A stretch of 6,127 nt of DNA from Victivallales bacterium (lineage in GTDB: Bacteria > Verrucomicrobiota > Lentisphaeria > Oligosphaerales > Lenti-02), in contig JABGQJ010000474.1 of the NCBI GenBank assembly GCA_018648945.1, forward strand, positions 1 to 6,127. The letters run 5' to 3'. How positions within the stretch are numbered: position 1 is the stretch's first letter; every line of letters starts with the position of its first letter. The notes below the pieces were generated by a model that saw only the letters and a list, made by a program, of their open reading frames with translations, had not been told where the DNA came from and did not search any database. The position numbers and the translations under genes were made by a program. This document shows positions 1-6,127 of this stretch, in pieces.

Positions 1-41
1 GAGGGGAATCGTGAGGTGATTCATGGGGGAACTCCTGGCTA

Positions 42-73
42 GGGGGGGAGGGGGAATGGGGGAATGGGGGAAT
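42..73 (+). repeat. Tandem GGGGGAAT repeat forming a G-quadruplex motif
   Basis: Four G-runs of at least five (42-48, 50-54, 58-62, 66-70) are separated by one- to three-base spacers, which is an unusually strong intramolecular G-quadruplex motif on the plus strand. The last three runs belong to three direct copies of GGGGGAAT at 50-57, 58-65 and 66-73. The third copy runs into the left arm of the adjacent inverted repeat. What is seen is the sequence pattern. Folding in vivo and any role in replication, transcription end or recombination are not shown. Confidence 0.7.
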
Positions 74-335
74 GATGGAATGCCGAAGGCCCTGGGCGAA
101 GTCGAAGGGGTGGAAGAAGGGAAGAAGGGAAGGGAGTCCGAAATGCGGGGAAGGCTGGCTTCGGGAAAGGGGGGGCTGTCCGATTCGTCCGATCCGACTG
201 ATTCGTCCGATTCCCCTCACCTTCGACTTCGCCCTGGACCTCCGTCCTTCACCCGACATCCCCCCCTCTCTTCCCCATCATTTCACCCCTTCGACTTCGC
301 TCAGGGCCTTCGGCATTCCAGTACTCCATCATTCC
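69..335. repeat. Long inverted repeat, MITE/REP-like element
   Basis: The left arm (69-112) is matched in reverse complement by the right arm (284-335). The 44 bases of the left arm agree at 43 positions (the mismatch is 95 against 301), apart from 8 extra bases near 317-324 in the right arm. Each arm contains the core GGCGAAGTCGAAGG or a near-identical form. A further partial copy of the core lies at about 221-236, in the same orientation as the right arm. Outside the arms the match continues weakly (about 62-68 against 336-341). The arms flank about 170 bases without a transposase, so this could be a non-autonomous mobile element, a REP-type intergenic repeat, or two copies of a dispersed short repeat in opposite orientation. 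The right arm overlaps the last two codons and the stop of alr. Confidence 0.65.
182..211. repeat. Short direct repeat, 12-base units at 18-base spacing
   Basis: GATTCGTCCGAT occurs at 182-193 and again at 200-211, close to the symmetry centre of the surrounding inverted repeat. The intervening 6 bases, CCGACT, are related to the unit. Two copies only, so it could be a slipped duplication or the remnant of a longer array. Confidence 0.55.
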
Positions 336-1465
336 TCATTCAGGTAGCGGCGCTCGACGCGGGTGCCGAAGGAGCAGATGATCTCGTACGGGTGCGTGCC
401 CTTGAGCCGGGCCCAATCGCCCACGGTGATGGCGGCGGGGCCTTCGCCGCCCAAGCAGATCACTTCGTCGCCCACGGCAGCATCCGGCGCGTTGGCCAGG
501 GAGACGGTGATGTAGTCCATGGACACGCGGCCGAGAATGGGGCAGGCCTTGTCGCGGATGCGCACCTGGCCGCAATTGGAGAGGGCGAGCGGGAAACCAT
601 CGGCGTAGCCAACGGCAACCGTGCCCACGAGGGTTGACTCGGGCAACCGGTGCGTGAGTCCGTAGCCCATCTGCATCCCGGCGGGCAGTCGCCGAACGGC
701 GAGCAACCGCGACTTGAGGCTCAAGATCGGCTCCAGACACAGCGCCCGGATGCCTTCGGGATCGAAGGAGCCATGCAGGTCGATCCCGACACGAATGAAA
801 TTGAAGGGCGCCGCGAAGGCCGATGGGAAGTTGTTGATCGCGTCGCTGTTGGCCATGTGGATCTTGGCGAACGTGATGCCCTTCTCGGCGAGTTCCCGGA
901 GGAGTTGGCGGAAAGCAGCGATCTGGCCCAGAGTGTACTCCTCGCCGCCGCGAATGGCGACAGGGAAATGGGAGCAGATGCCCTGGCAGTCAAGACCAGG
1001 CAACCGGCAGGCCTCGGCAATCTCGGCCAAGGCAGCATCGGCCAGGATGCCGAGCCGCCCCATGCCGGTGTCGATCAGGAACTGGCACGCCACGGTGCGG
1101 CCCTGGCGGACGGCCTCGTTGCTGATCTGCCGCGCGGCCGCCACAGAGCCGACGGGGTGGATGATGCCTGCAGCCACGGTCACGGGAAGCTCGTCGGGCA
1201 GAACACCACCCAGAATCTGCACAGGCAGGCCGAGTCCGACCAGCTGCAACGCCTCGCGCGGCTCGGCCACGGCAAAGGCGGCAACGCCAGCCCGGGCCAG
1301 CGAGCGGGCGATGGGCTCGACGCCAAGGCCATAGGCGTCCGCCTTGAGCACAGCAATCACCCCGCATGGGGCAACCCGTTCACGGATCCGGGCGAGATTG
1401 TGGCGCAGCTTGCCAAGATCGATGTCGAGCCAGGCGCGTGCGGAGGGTTCGTGTGGCATATCCAT
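329..1465 (-). CDS. alr: Alanine racemase (PLP-dependent)
   Basis: Interconverts L- and D-alanine in the cytoplasm, supplying D-Ala for peptidoglycan. From the chosen start the protein has 378 residues, normal for the family. The N-terminal TIM barrel carries the PLP lysine in AVLKADAYGLG (Lys41) and IDTGMGRLG (about 132-140). HMANSDAINN and RVGIDLHG (Arg225, the PLP pyridine-nitrogen contact) follow. The C-terminal beta domain has MGYGLTHR with catalytic Tyr268, GYADG (286-290) and GRVSMDY. Oddity: the residue two before the Asp of DTGMGR, normally the carbamylated lysine, is Leu131. The frame stays open upstream to 1624, but the extra 53 residues do not look like alanine racemase and would overlap the sulfatase start. 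ATGs at 1465 and 1459 sit right before the conserved domain; one at 1495 is also possible. An AGGAGG (1482-1487) is 16 bases from the 1465 start, longer than usual. The last codons and TGA lie in the repeat arm downstream. Confidence 0.93.
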   Translation of the reverse strand: MDMPHEPSARAWLDIDLGKLRHNLARIRERVAPCGVIAVLKADAYGLGVEPIARSLARAGVAAFAVAEPREALQLVGLGLPVQILGGVLPDELPVTVAAGIIHPVGSVAAARQISNEAVRQGRTVACQFLIDTGMGRLGILADAALAEIAEACRLPGLDCQGICSHFPVAIRGGEEYTLGQIAAFRQLLRELAEKGITFAKIHMANSDAINNFPSAFAAPFNFIRVGIDLHGSFDPEGIRALCLEPILSLKSRLLAVRRLPAGMQMGYGLTHRLPESTLVGTVAVGYADGFPLALSNCGQVRIRDKACPILGRVSMDYITVSLANAPDAAVGDEVICLGGEGPAAITVGDWARLKGTHPYEIICSFGTRVERRYLNEE

Positions 1466-1490
1466 GTTCTTCTGATTGGGGCCTCCTACA

Positions 1491-1518
1491 ACCATAGAGA
1501 ACGAGCCAAGGGATGCAA
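1491..1518 (-). promoter_or_regulatory. Possible sigma-70-type promoter of alr
   Basis: Read on the minus strand, TTGCAT (1518-1513) and TATGGT (1496-1491) are 16 bases apart, with partial matches to the -35 and -10 consensus. A transcript from here would start near 1484, giving a leader of about 20 bases before the 1465 start codon and excluding the ATG at 1495. Consensus matching alone is weak evidence in GC-rich DNA. Confidence 0.22.
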
Positions 1519-1526
1519 CCGCTGGT

Positions 1527-1556
1527 TTGTCTCCAGGTCCGAAGTTGCCGGAGAAT
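1527..1556 (+). promoter_or_regulatory. Possible sigma-70-type promoter of the sulfatase
   Basis: TTGTCT (1527-1532) and GAGAAT (1551-1556) are 18 bases apart, each matching four of six consensus bases. They lie in the 157-base divergent region between alr and the sulfatase, about 65 bases upstream of the sulfatase ATG. No operator-like palindrome was recognised in this region. Confidence 0.2.
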
Positions 1557-1622
1557 CGCGCAACCGGGGGACGGGCGGGGTAAGGTTGAGGCGGTACCCT
1601 AGGACTCAGCCAGGAACTGCCC

Positions 1623-3533
1623 ATGACCCGCCGCGACTTCCTTCGTCACTCCCTCGCCGCGCTTCCCGCACTTGCCACCGCCTCGCGTGGTGCGCCGGGC
1701 GACGCGCCAAGCCGCAAGAACGTGATCTTCATCATCTGTGACGATCTGAACGACTCCATCGAGGGGATGGGCGGGCATCCGCAGGCCTTCACACCGAATC
1801 TGCGGCGGTTGGCGCAGCGGGGAGTGATGTTCACCAATGCCCACTGCAATGGCCCTATGTGCGCGCCCTCTCGCCCCAGCCTGCTCTCGGGATACTACCC
1901 TTCGACCACGGGGCTCTACCACGGCCCCACCTCGTTCCGGAAGTACCCGGCACTTCAGAAGGCCAAACTGTTCCCGGAGCAATTCCGCGACCAAGGCTAC
2001 GCGGTCTACAACACAGGCAAGGTCTTCCACGGCATGGACAAGGACAACACCGTGTTTGGCACCAGCGAGCCAGCCACCCAGCCCAAGGGGCGGAACGACT
2101 ACTCTGGCGGCTACATGGGGCCACCAGGGTCCTTCGGGCCGTATCCGTGGGATGGCAAGACAGTCCAGTGGAACCGTCCGGCACGGGACATTCCCTTTGG
2201 CCAGGAAGGTGTCCACTGGAAGCGGGTGAAGGGCAAGATCACACTGTTGCCAAAGGGGGGCGGGCGCTGGAACGGCAATCCCGACCTCCCCAACGCACTC
2301 CAGGCGTGGAGCCAGGGCTTCGGGCGCCTCTCCAAGCCGCCCACCTACAAGGGTCCCGGCTACCCCAAGGGGTACTCCTATGCAGGTTGGGCCTATGGAG
2401 AAAAGGGATTCGTTGGTGAGGATGGCAAACCGGGCGGCACGTTCCGCTACCATGGCCCCGACGACCGCTCCCCCATGCCCGACGAGCTCTGTGCCGACTG
2501 GGTGATAGACCTCCTGGCCGGGCGGGAGGCATCGAGCGGGGTCGGCGGCAAGGGCGCAGCCATCGCGGGCCGTCCGTTCATGATGACCTGCGGTCTCGTC
2601 AAGACCCATGTCTCGAACTACCTGCCGGATGAGTTCTTTGACGCGGTGCTCAAGCACAATGGGATCAAGGACGCCTCGGGCATCAGGCTGCACGCGTTGA
2701 AGGGCGACAAACTCCTCTCCGATGATCTGGAGGACATTCCGGTAGAACTGGCCAAACGTGGAGCTGGCGTGAAGCGTTTCCGGCAGATGATCGAGGCGGG
2801 AAAGACCTACCCCGGCGGCGCGCAGCGGCTCTTCCAGGAGTATGTGCTGGCTTACTTGGCAAGTGTCTACGAGATGGACGTCCAGGTGGGCAAACTGCTC
2901 GACGCACTGGACCAGAACCCCGAGCTAAGACGAAACACCATGCTGGTCTTCACCTCGGACCATGGCTGGCACAACGGTGAGAAGCAGCAGTTCTTCAAGT
3001 ACACGCTCTGGGAAGAAGCCACGCGCGTGCCCTTCCTCGTCTGCGATCCCTCGCCTGAGTTCGATGCGGGGCGGGGCAAGGTCTGCGACCACCCGGTCTC
3101 CCTGGTAGATATCTACCCCACTTTCTGTGACCTATGCGGGGTCGCGCCTCCCAAGGCCAGCGGCACAACGCCAGCATTGGACGGGCACAGCCTGCGGCCC
3201 TTCCTAATCGACCCCCAGACGCGAGCGTGGCCCGGCCCGGCCGGGGCCTTGAGCACAGTCTGGGGTGGCTGGGATCGCCTGCAGAATCGGCCCGACCTGC
3301 ACCATTTCACCTACCGCACGCGCCGTTGGCGCTACACCTTGGCCAGCGAGGGTGGCGAGGAGCTCTACGACCACCGCAATGATCCCCACGAGTGGACCAA
3401 CCTCGCCAGTCAGCCCCAGCTTGCCGCCATCAAGGCGGACCTCCGGCGGCAGTTGTGCGCCCTCAGCGGGCGCACCGTCGAAGGCAACCCAGCCGCCAAG
3501 CTACCAGACCGCGAACGCTGGCGGCGGCAGTAA
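1623..3533 (+). CDS. Tat-exported Cys-type sulfatase, iduronate-2-sulfatase-like
   Basis: A type I sulfatase of 636 residues that hydrolyses sulfate esters, probably on a glycan, outside the cytoplasm. The N terminus is a twin-arginine signal (TRRDFLRHSLAALPALATA), with likely cleavage after Ala20. The catalytic domain opens with IFIICDDLND (Asp40 and Asp41 are metal ligands). CAPSR follows at 80-84, where Cys80 would be oxidised to formylglycine. Further family motifs are TGKVFHG (Lys133, His136), LVKTHV (Lys327, His329), SDHGWHNGEK (metal ligands Asp446, His447) and FKYTLWEEATRVP (Lys459). The C-terminal part ends with the ELYDHRNDPHEWTNLA segment typical of bacterial sulfatases. AGGA (1612-1615) lies 7 bases before the ATG. 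Gly/Ala-rich residues 304-317 look like a loop insertion. A formylglycine-generating enzyme or anaerobic maturase must be encoded elsewhere. The exact substrate cannot be read from the sequence: glycosaminoglycan-type uronate sulfate and other sulfated polysaccharides are candidates. Confidence 0.93.
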   Translation: MTRRDFLRHSLAALPALATASRGAPGDAPSRKNVIFIICDDLNDSIEGMGGHPQAFTPNLRRLAQRGVMFTNAHCNGPMCAPSRPSLLSGYYPSTTGLYHGPTSFRKYPALQKAKLFPEQFRDQGYAVYNTGKVFHGMDKDNTVFGTSEPATQPKGRNDYSGGYMGPPGSFGPYPWDGKTVQWNRPARDIPFGQEGVHWKRVKGKITLLPKGGGRWNGNPDLPNALQAWSQGFGRLSKPPTYKGPGYPKGYSYAGWAYGEKGFVGEDGKPGGTFRYHGPDDRSPMPDELCADWVIDLLAGREASSGVGGKGAAIAGRPFMMTCGLVKTHVSNYLPDEFFDAVLKHNGIKDASGIRLHALKGDKLLSDDLEDIPVELAKRGAGVKRFRQMIEAGKTYPGGAQRLFQEYVLAYLASVYEMDVQVGKLLDALDQNPELRRNTMLVFTSDHGWHNGEKQQFFKYTLWEEATRVPFLVCDPSPEFDAGRGKVCDHPVSLVDIYPTFCDLCGVAPPKASGTTPALDGHSLRPFLIDPQTRAWPGPAGALSTVWGGWDRLQNRPDLHHFTYRTRRWRYTLASEGGEELYDHRNDPHEWTNLASQPQLAAIKADLRRQLCALSGRTVEGNPAAKLPDRERWRRQ

Positions 3534-3565
3534 GGCATCCCTCCTGCTATCAGGCGGCACTGGAA

Positions 3566-3587
3566 GCAGCGGAAACACTTCGGTTGC
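3566..3587 (+). terminator. Imperfect hairpin downstream of the sulfatase
   Basis: GCAGCGGAA (3566-3574) pairs with TTCGGTTGC (3579-3587) around an ACAC loop, with one G-U pair and one G-G mismatch. There is no T-run after it, so it is not a canonical intrinsic terminator. It may protect the 3' end of the sulfatase mRNA or be chance. Confidence 0.2.
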
Positions 3588-3604
3588 TCCCGACGGGCCA
3601 GCAC

Positions 3605-3626
3605 AAAAAGCGCCGGGCGGGCGCTT
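3605..3626 (-). terminator. Hairpin with U-tract, terminator-like on the minus strand
   Basis: AAGCGCC (3608-3614) and GGCGCTT (3620-3626) form a perfect 7-base-pair stem with loop GGGCG. On the plus strand it is preceded by an A-run (3605-3609), so on the minus strand the GC-rich stem is followed by TTTTT, the standard intrinsic terminator layout. No minus-strand gene lies upstream of it in this window. It could stop antisense transcription into the sulfatase or work weakly in both directions after the sulfatase. Confidence 0.35.
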
Positions 3627-3769
3627 CGATGTTGCAGGAAGCGTGGAATCATGCCCAAGAGAGCATATAGTACCGGCTCCCCATTTCTGATCCAGGCAGG
3701 TAGTCGCAGGCGCTTGCGCGTTTTTGCACAACAAGCGCACTGCTCCACAATAGACAAGGTATTTGCACT

Positions 3770-4030
3770 ATGGATAGCGATCTCCTTCGCAACGGCCTGC
3801 TGCTGATGGTCATCGGCATGGGTACCGTGTTCTCGTTCCTGACGATCATGGTCGTCTGCATCCAGATCAGCGCCAAGTTCGCTGCCAAATTCGCTCACCT
3901 CCTTCCCGAAGAGGAGAAGAAGCCACGGGCGAAGAAAAAGGCGGCAGTCAAGCCGCAAGCCACTGAAGACGAGGGCGTCCTGCTCGCCGTCATCAGCGCA
4001 GCCGTCCACAAGTACCGTCAAGGCCACTAG
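3770..4030 (+). CDS. oadG: OadG-like gamma subunit of a sodium-pumping decarboxylase
   Basis: Small membrane protein of 86 residues in the OadG family, which anchors and assembles the alpha and beta subunits of oxaloacetate or methylmalonyl-CoA decarboxylase Na+ pumps. One N-terminal transmembrane helix spans about residues 9-33 and contains the family signature GMGTVF (16-21). A charged, Lys/Ala/Pro-rich linker follows (about 44-63), with EEEKK and RAKKK. The C-terminal segment AVISAAVHKYR resembles the conserved AAI-type tail of these subunits. Length and layout fit the family. AAGG (3756-3759) is a modest ribosome site ahead of the ATG. It lies 60 bases upstream of the biotin-carrying alpha subunit in the same direction, which strongly supports the call. 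Which decarboxylase it serves depends on the partner. Confidence 0.82.
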   Translation: MDSDLLRNGLLLMVIGMGTVFSFLTIMVVCIQISAKFAAKFAHLLPEEEKKPRAKKKAAVKPQATEDEGVLLAVISAAVHKYRQGH

Positions 4031-4034
4031 GCCT
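4021..4034 (+). other. Small hairpin over the oadG stop codon
   Basis: AGGCC (4021-4025) and GGCCT (4030-4034) form a 5-base-pair stem with loop ACTA, spanning the TAG stop. A pyrimidine-rich stretch follows without a clear T-run. It may modulate the ratio of the oadG and oadA products or RNA processing, but it is short enough to occur by chance. Confidence 0.2.
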
Positions 4035-4090
4035 CCTTCTCTGTTCCGAATCGCTTATCAATCAAGCGCCCCCATACTGGAGAACACAGC

Positions 4091-6001
4091 ATGAAACAGA
4101 TCCGCTACATGGACGTGTCCTTCCGAGATGGCTTCCAGTCCTGTCTCGGTGCCCGCGTGAAGACTGAAGACTTCCTCCCCGCCTTCGAGGCGGCCTTGGA
4201 AGCCGGAACCGACAGCTATGAGATCGGTGGTGGTGCGCGCTTCCAGAGCCTCTATTTCTACTGCCAGCAAGACGCCTTCGAGATGATGCAGGCGTGCCGT
4301 GACATGGCCGGTGCCGACGTCAACCTGCAGACCCTCGCCCGTGGTGCCAACGTCGTGGGCCTGGTCTCCCAGTGCCGCGACATCATTGAGCTCCACGCCA
4401 AGCTCTTCAAGAAGCACGGCGTCTCCACCATCCGCAACTTCGACGCCCTCAACGATGTCCGCAACCTGGACTTCTCCGGTCGTTGCATCAAGAAATACGG
4501 CCTTGACCATCAGGTCGTCGTGACCATGATGGCCCTGCCTCCCGGCCTCAACGAGGACTACGCCCACACCCCTGCCTTCTACGTGGACACCCTCAAGCAG
4601 ATCATCGAAGCCGGCATCCCCTACGACACCGTCTGCTTCAAGGACGCCTCCGGTACCAGCACCCCGCAGACCTGCTTCGAGACCATCAAGATGGCCCGCG
4701 ACGTTCTCGGCGCCGACGTCCCGATCCAGTTCCACTCCCACTTCACCGGCGGCAGCGCCGGGAACTGCCTGAAGGCAGCCATCGAGGGTGGCGCGGACAT
4801 CATCGACCTGGCCATGGCCCCCGTCTCCGGCGGCACCAGCCATGTCGACATCCTCACCATGTGGCACATCCTCCGCGGCACCGATTACGTCCTGACCAAC
4901 AGCAAGGACGAAGAGGTGGACTTCGAGAAGATCTTCAAGGCGGAAGAGAAGTTCAAGGAATGCATGGAGCCATACTTCATGGGCAGCGAGGCCAAGGAGC
5001 TCAACCCCTTGATCGTCCTCTCCCCCATGCCTGGCGGCGCCCTCACTGCCAACACGCAGATGATGCGCGACAACAACTGCATGCACCTCTACAACGAGGC
5101 CATCAAGGCCATGCGCGAAGTCGTCGAGAAGGGCGGCTACGGCACCTCCGTGACCCCAGTCAGCCAGTTCTACTTCCAGCAGGCGTTCTCCAATGTGACT
5201 CAGGGCCCGTGGACGAAGATCACCGACGGCTACGGCAAGATGGTCCTCGGCTACTACGGCAAGACCCCGACCGCTCCCGATGCCGAGATCGTCAAGCTCG
5301 CCAGCGAGCAGCTCGGCCTTGAGCCCACCACCGCAGACGTGCACGACATCAACGACGCCAATCCCGAGCTGGGCGTCGCGCCCGCCAAGAAGATGCTCGA
5401 GGATGCTGGCATCGAGACCACCGAAGAGAACATCTTCATCATCGGTACCTGCGGCGAGAAGGGCTTGGCCTACCTGAAGGGCGAAGCTCCCCTCATGACC
5501 CGCATGAAGGCCGACGAGGAGATCGCCCAGGTCGAGAAGAAGCTCAAGGGCGACAAAGGATTTGCCAAGCAGGTCTTCGAGGACTTGGGCATGACCGCCG
5601 CTCCCGCCGGTGGTGGCGATGCTGGTGGCCCCGCCGCCTACAACATCACGGTCAACGGTAAGGCCTACCACGTGGACGTGGCCCCCGCCGTCGCCGGTGC
5701 CGCCCCCCAGATCACCAATGTGGCTCCCGTCGCGGCTCCCGTTGCCGCCCCCGCACCGGTTGCCGCCGCCCCCGTTGCAGTCGCGGGTCCTGGCACCGAC
5801 ATCACCGCCCCGATGCCCGGCACGATCATGAAGGTCCTGGTCGACGAGGGCGCCAGCGTAGCCGAAGGCGACACGGTCGTGGTGATGGAGGCCATGAAGA
5901 TGGAACAGCCCATCAAGGCCCCCTGCGCCGGCACCGTCCAGTCCATCGAAGTCTCCGAAGGCGACACGGTCGACACCGGTCAGGTCGTCGTCGTCATCTA
6001 G
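4091..6001 (+). CDS. oadA: Biotin-dependent carboxyltransferase alpha subunit, OadA/PycB-like
   Basis: A 636-residue protein built like the alpha subunit of oxaloacetate decarboxylase or pyruvate carboxylase subunit B. Residues about 1-290 form the carboxyltransferase barrel: FRDGFQS (11-17, Asp13 metal ligand), VCFKDASG (Lys184, the residue normally carboxylated), FHSHFTGG (His215 and His217, metal) and SGGTS (Thr249, catalytic). Residues about 300-490 are the conserved PYC/OADA domain, with [11 protein letters not shown] and VTPVSQF. An Ala/Pro linker (about 502-567) includes [12 protein letters not shown]. The last 70 residues are a biotinyl domain with EAMKMEQ, biotin on Lys603. Unusual: the EIGGGARF segment lacks the Trp of the common EWGGAT motif, and Phe replaces Asp after the second metal His. 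GGAG (4079-4082) lies 8 bases before the ATG. The adjacent gamma subunit favours a Na+-pumping decarboxylase over ATP-dependent carboxylase. Strongly C-ending codons suggest high expression. Substrate is most likely oxaloacetate, not proven. Confidence 0.88.
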   Translation: MKQIRYMDVSFRDGFQSCLGARVKTEDFLPAFEAALEAGTDSYEIGGGARFQSLYFYCQQDAFEMMQACRDMAGADVNLQTLARGANVVGLVSQCRDIIELHAKLFKKHGVSTIRNFDALNDVRNLDFSGRCIKKYGLDHQVVVTMMALPPGLNEDYAHTPAFYVDTLKQIIEAGIPYDTVCFKDASGTSTPQTCFETIKMARDVLGADVPIQFHSHFTGGSAGNCLKAAIEGGADIIDLAMAPVSGGTSHVDILTMWHILRGTDYVLTNSKDEEVDFEKIFKAEEKFKECMEPYFMGSEAKELNPLIVLSPMPGGALTANTQMMRDNNCMHLYNEAIKAMREVVEKGGYGTSVTPVSQFYFQQAFSNVTQGPWTKITDGYGKMVLGYYGKTPTAPDAEIVKLASEQLGLEPTTADVHDINDANPELGVAPAKKMLEDAGIETTEENIFIIGTCGEKGLAYLKGEAPLMTRMKADEEIAQVEKKLKGDKGFAKQVFEDLGMTAAPAGGGDAGGPAAYNITVNGKAYHVDVAPAVAGAAPQITNVAPVAAPVAAPAPVAAAPVAVAGPGTDITAPMPGTIMKVLVDEGASVAEGDTVVVMEAMKMEQPIKAPCAGTVQSIEVSEGDTVDTGQVVVVI

Positions 6002-6025
6002 ACTCCGTAAGACGCCATTCCCAAT

Positions 6026-6030
6026 GAGGA
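6026..6030 (+). promoter_or_regulatory. Ribosome binding site deciding the start at 6036
   Basis: GAGGA (6026-6030) sits 5 bases before the ATG at 6036 and 8 bases before the ATG at 6039. The in-frame ATG at 6024 has no purine-rich site upstream, so 6036 or 6039 is preferred. Confidence 0.5.
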
Positions 6031-6035
6031 AAAGC

Positions 6036-6127
6036 ATGATGATATCCCATACAAGGCGAACGCTGGCGCTGCTGCTTGCGGCACTGTTCGTCGGCGTCTG
6101 TGGACTGCACGCCGAGGGCAAGGTCAC
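6036..6127 (+). CDS. Signal-peptide protein, truncated at window end; possibly OadB
   Basis: Only the first 30 complete codons are present. They read as an export signal: a basic start (SHTRR), a hydrophobic stretch (LALLLAALFVGVCG) and a likely cleavage site after LHA. It starts 34 bases after the oadA-like stop, so it is probably in the same operon. Sodium-pump operons normally also carry the multi-spanning beta subunit, and this gene is the natural candidate, because in some bacteria that subunit has an N-terminal hydrophobic extension. No OadB sequence is visible, so another exported protein is equally possible. An alternative start at 6024 adds four residues. Confidence 0.6.
   Translation, partial: MMISHTRRTLALLLAALFVGVCGLHAEGKV

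Larger units (their letters stand above)
1..328. other. Repeat-rich intergenic region without a credible gene
   Basis: No supportable coding sequence is seen here. The frames that stay open run through homopurine and homopyrimidine low-complexity sequence and translate to Gly-rich or Ser/Pro-rich strings without domains. The left half (about 25-180) is G/A-rich on the plus strand. The right half (about 212-345) is C/T-rich, so the region is roughly an imperfect inverted repeat centred near base 200. It lies downstream of alr, which is transcribed into it, so alr transcripts that read on would fold strongly here. A small inverted repeat, GAATC at 6-10 against GATTC at 18-22, is also present. 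The gene to the left is outside the window. Confidence 0.7.
3534..3769. other. Intergenic region between sulfatase and oadG-like gene
   Basis: 236 bases without a supportable gene. It holds two hairpins and, near its end, a faint promoter-like pair, TTGCAC (3724-3729) and CACAAT (3746-3751) with a 16-base spacer, about 20 bases before the oadG-like start. The last 60 bases are richer in A/T than the surroundings, as expected of a promoter region. This suggests the decarboxylase genes have their own promoter rather than reading through from the sulfatase, but that is inferred. Confidence 0.4.

Overview
The window is a GC-rich bacterial segment with four protein genes plus repeat-rich intergenic DNA. 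The genes are an alanine racemase (minus strand), a Tat-exported Cys-type sulfatase (plus strand), and the start of a sodium-pump biotin decarboxylase operon (plus strand): an OadG-like membrane subunit, an OadA/PycB-like carboxyltransferase carrying its own biotin domain, and the first 31 codons of a secreted or membrane protein cut by the window end. An iduronate-sulfatase-like enzyme with a twin-arginine leader beside a sodium-translocating decarboxylase suggests the Planctomycetota-Verrucomicrobiota-Lentisphaerota-Kiritimatiellota group. This is an inference from gene content, not a phylogenetic result.

Bases 1-328 hold no credible gene. They contain an unusual structured repeat: two nearly identical inverted arms (69-112 and 284-335) about 170 bases apart, a very strong G-quadruplex motif built from three GGGGGAAT units at its left edge, and a short direct repeat near the centre. 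The right arm runs into the 3' end of alr and appears to supply that gene's last codons and stop. The region resembles a dispersed, MITE-like or REP-like intergenic element.

Bases 329-1465 encode alanine racemase, transcribed leftwards, with an unusual Leu at the position that normally holds the carbamylated lysine. A 157-base divergent intergenic region separates it from the sulfatase (1623-3533). The sulfatase has the FGly-forming CAPSR motif and probably removes sulfate from glycans outside the cytoplasm.

After a 236-base gap with hairpins, oadG-like (3770-4030) and oadA-like (4091-6001) lie 60 bases apart in one direction, and a signal-peptide-bearing gene follows 34 bases later. In characterised systems the alpha subunit transfers CO2 from oxaloacetate to biotin, the membrane beta subunit decarboxylates carboxybiotin and exports Na+, and gamma holds the complex together. 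Here the alpha-subunit active-site motifs diverge from textbook OadA, so the substrate is less certain. The sulfatase and alr show no evident functional link to this operon.
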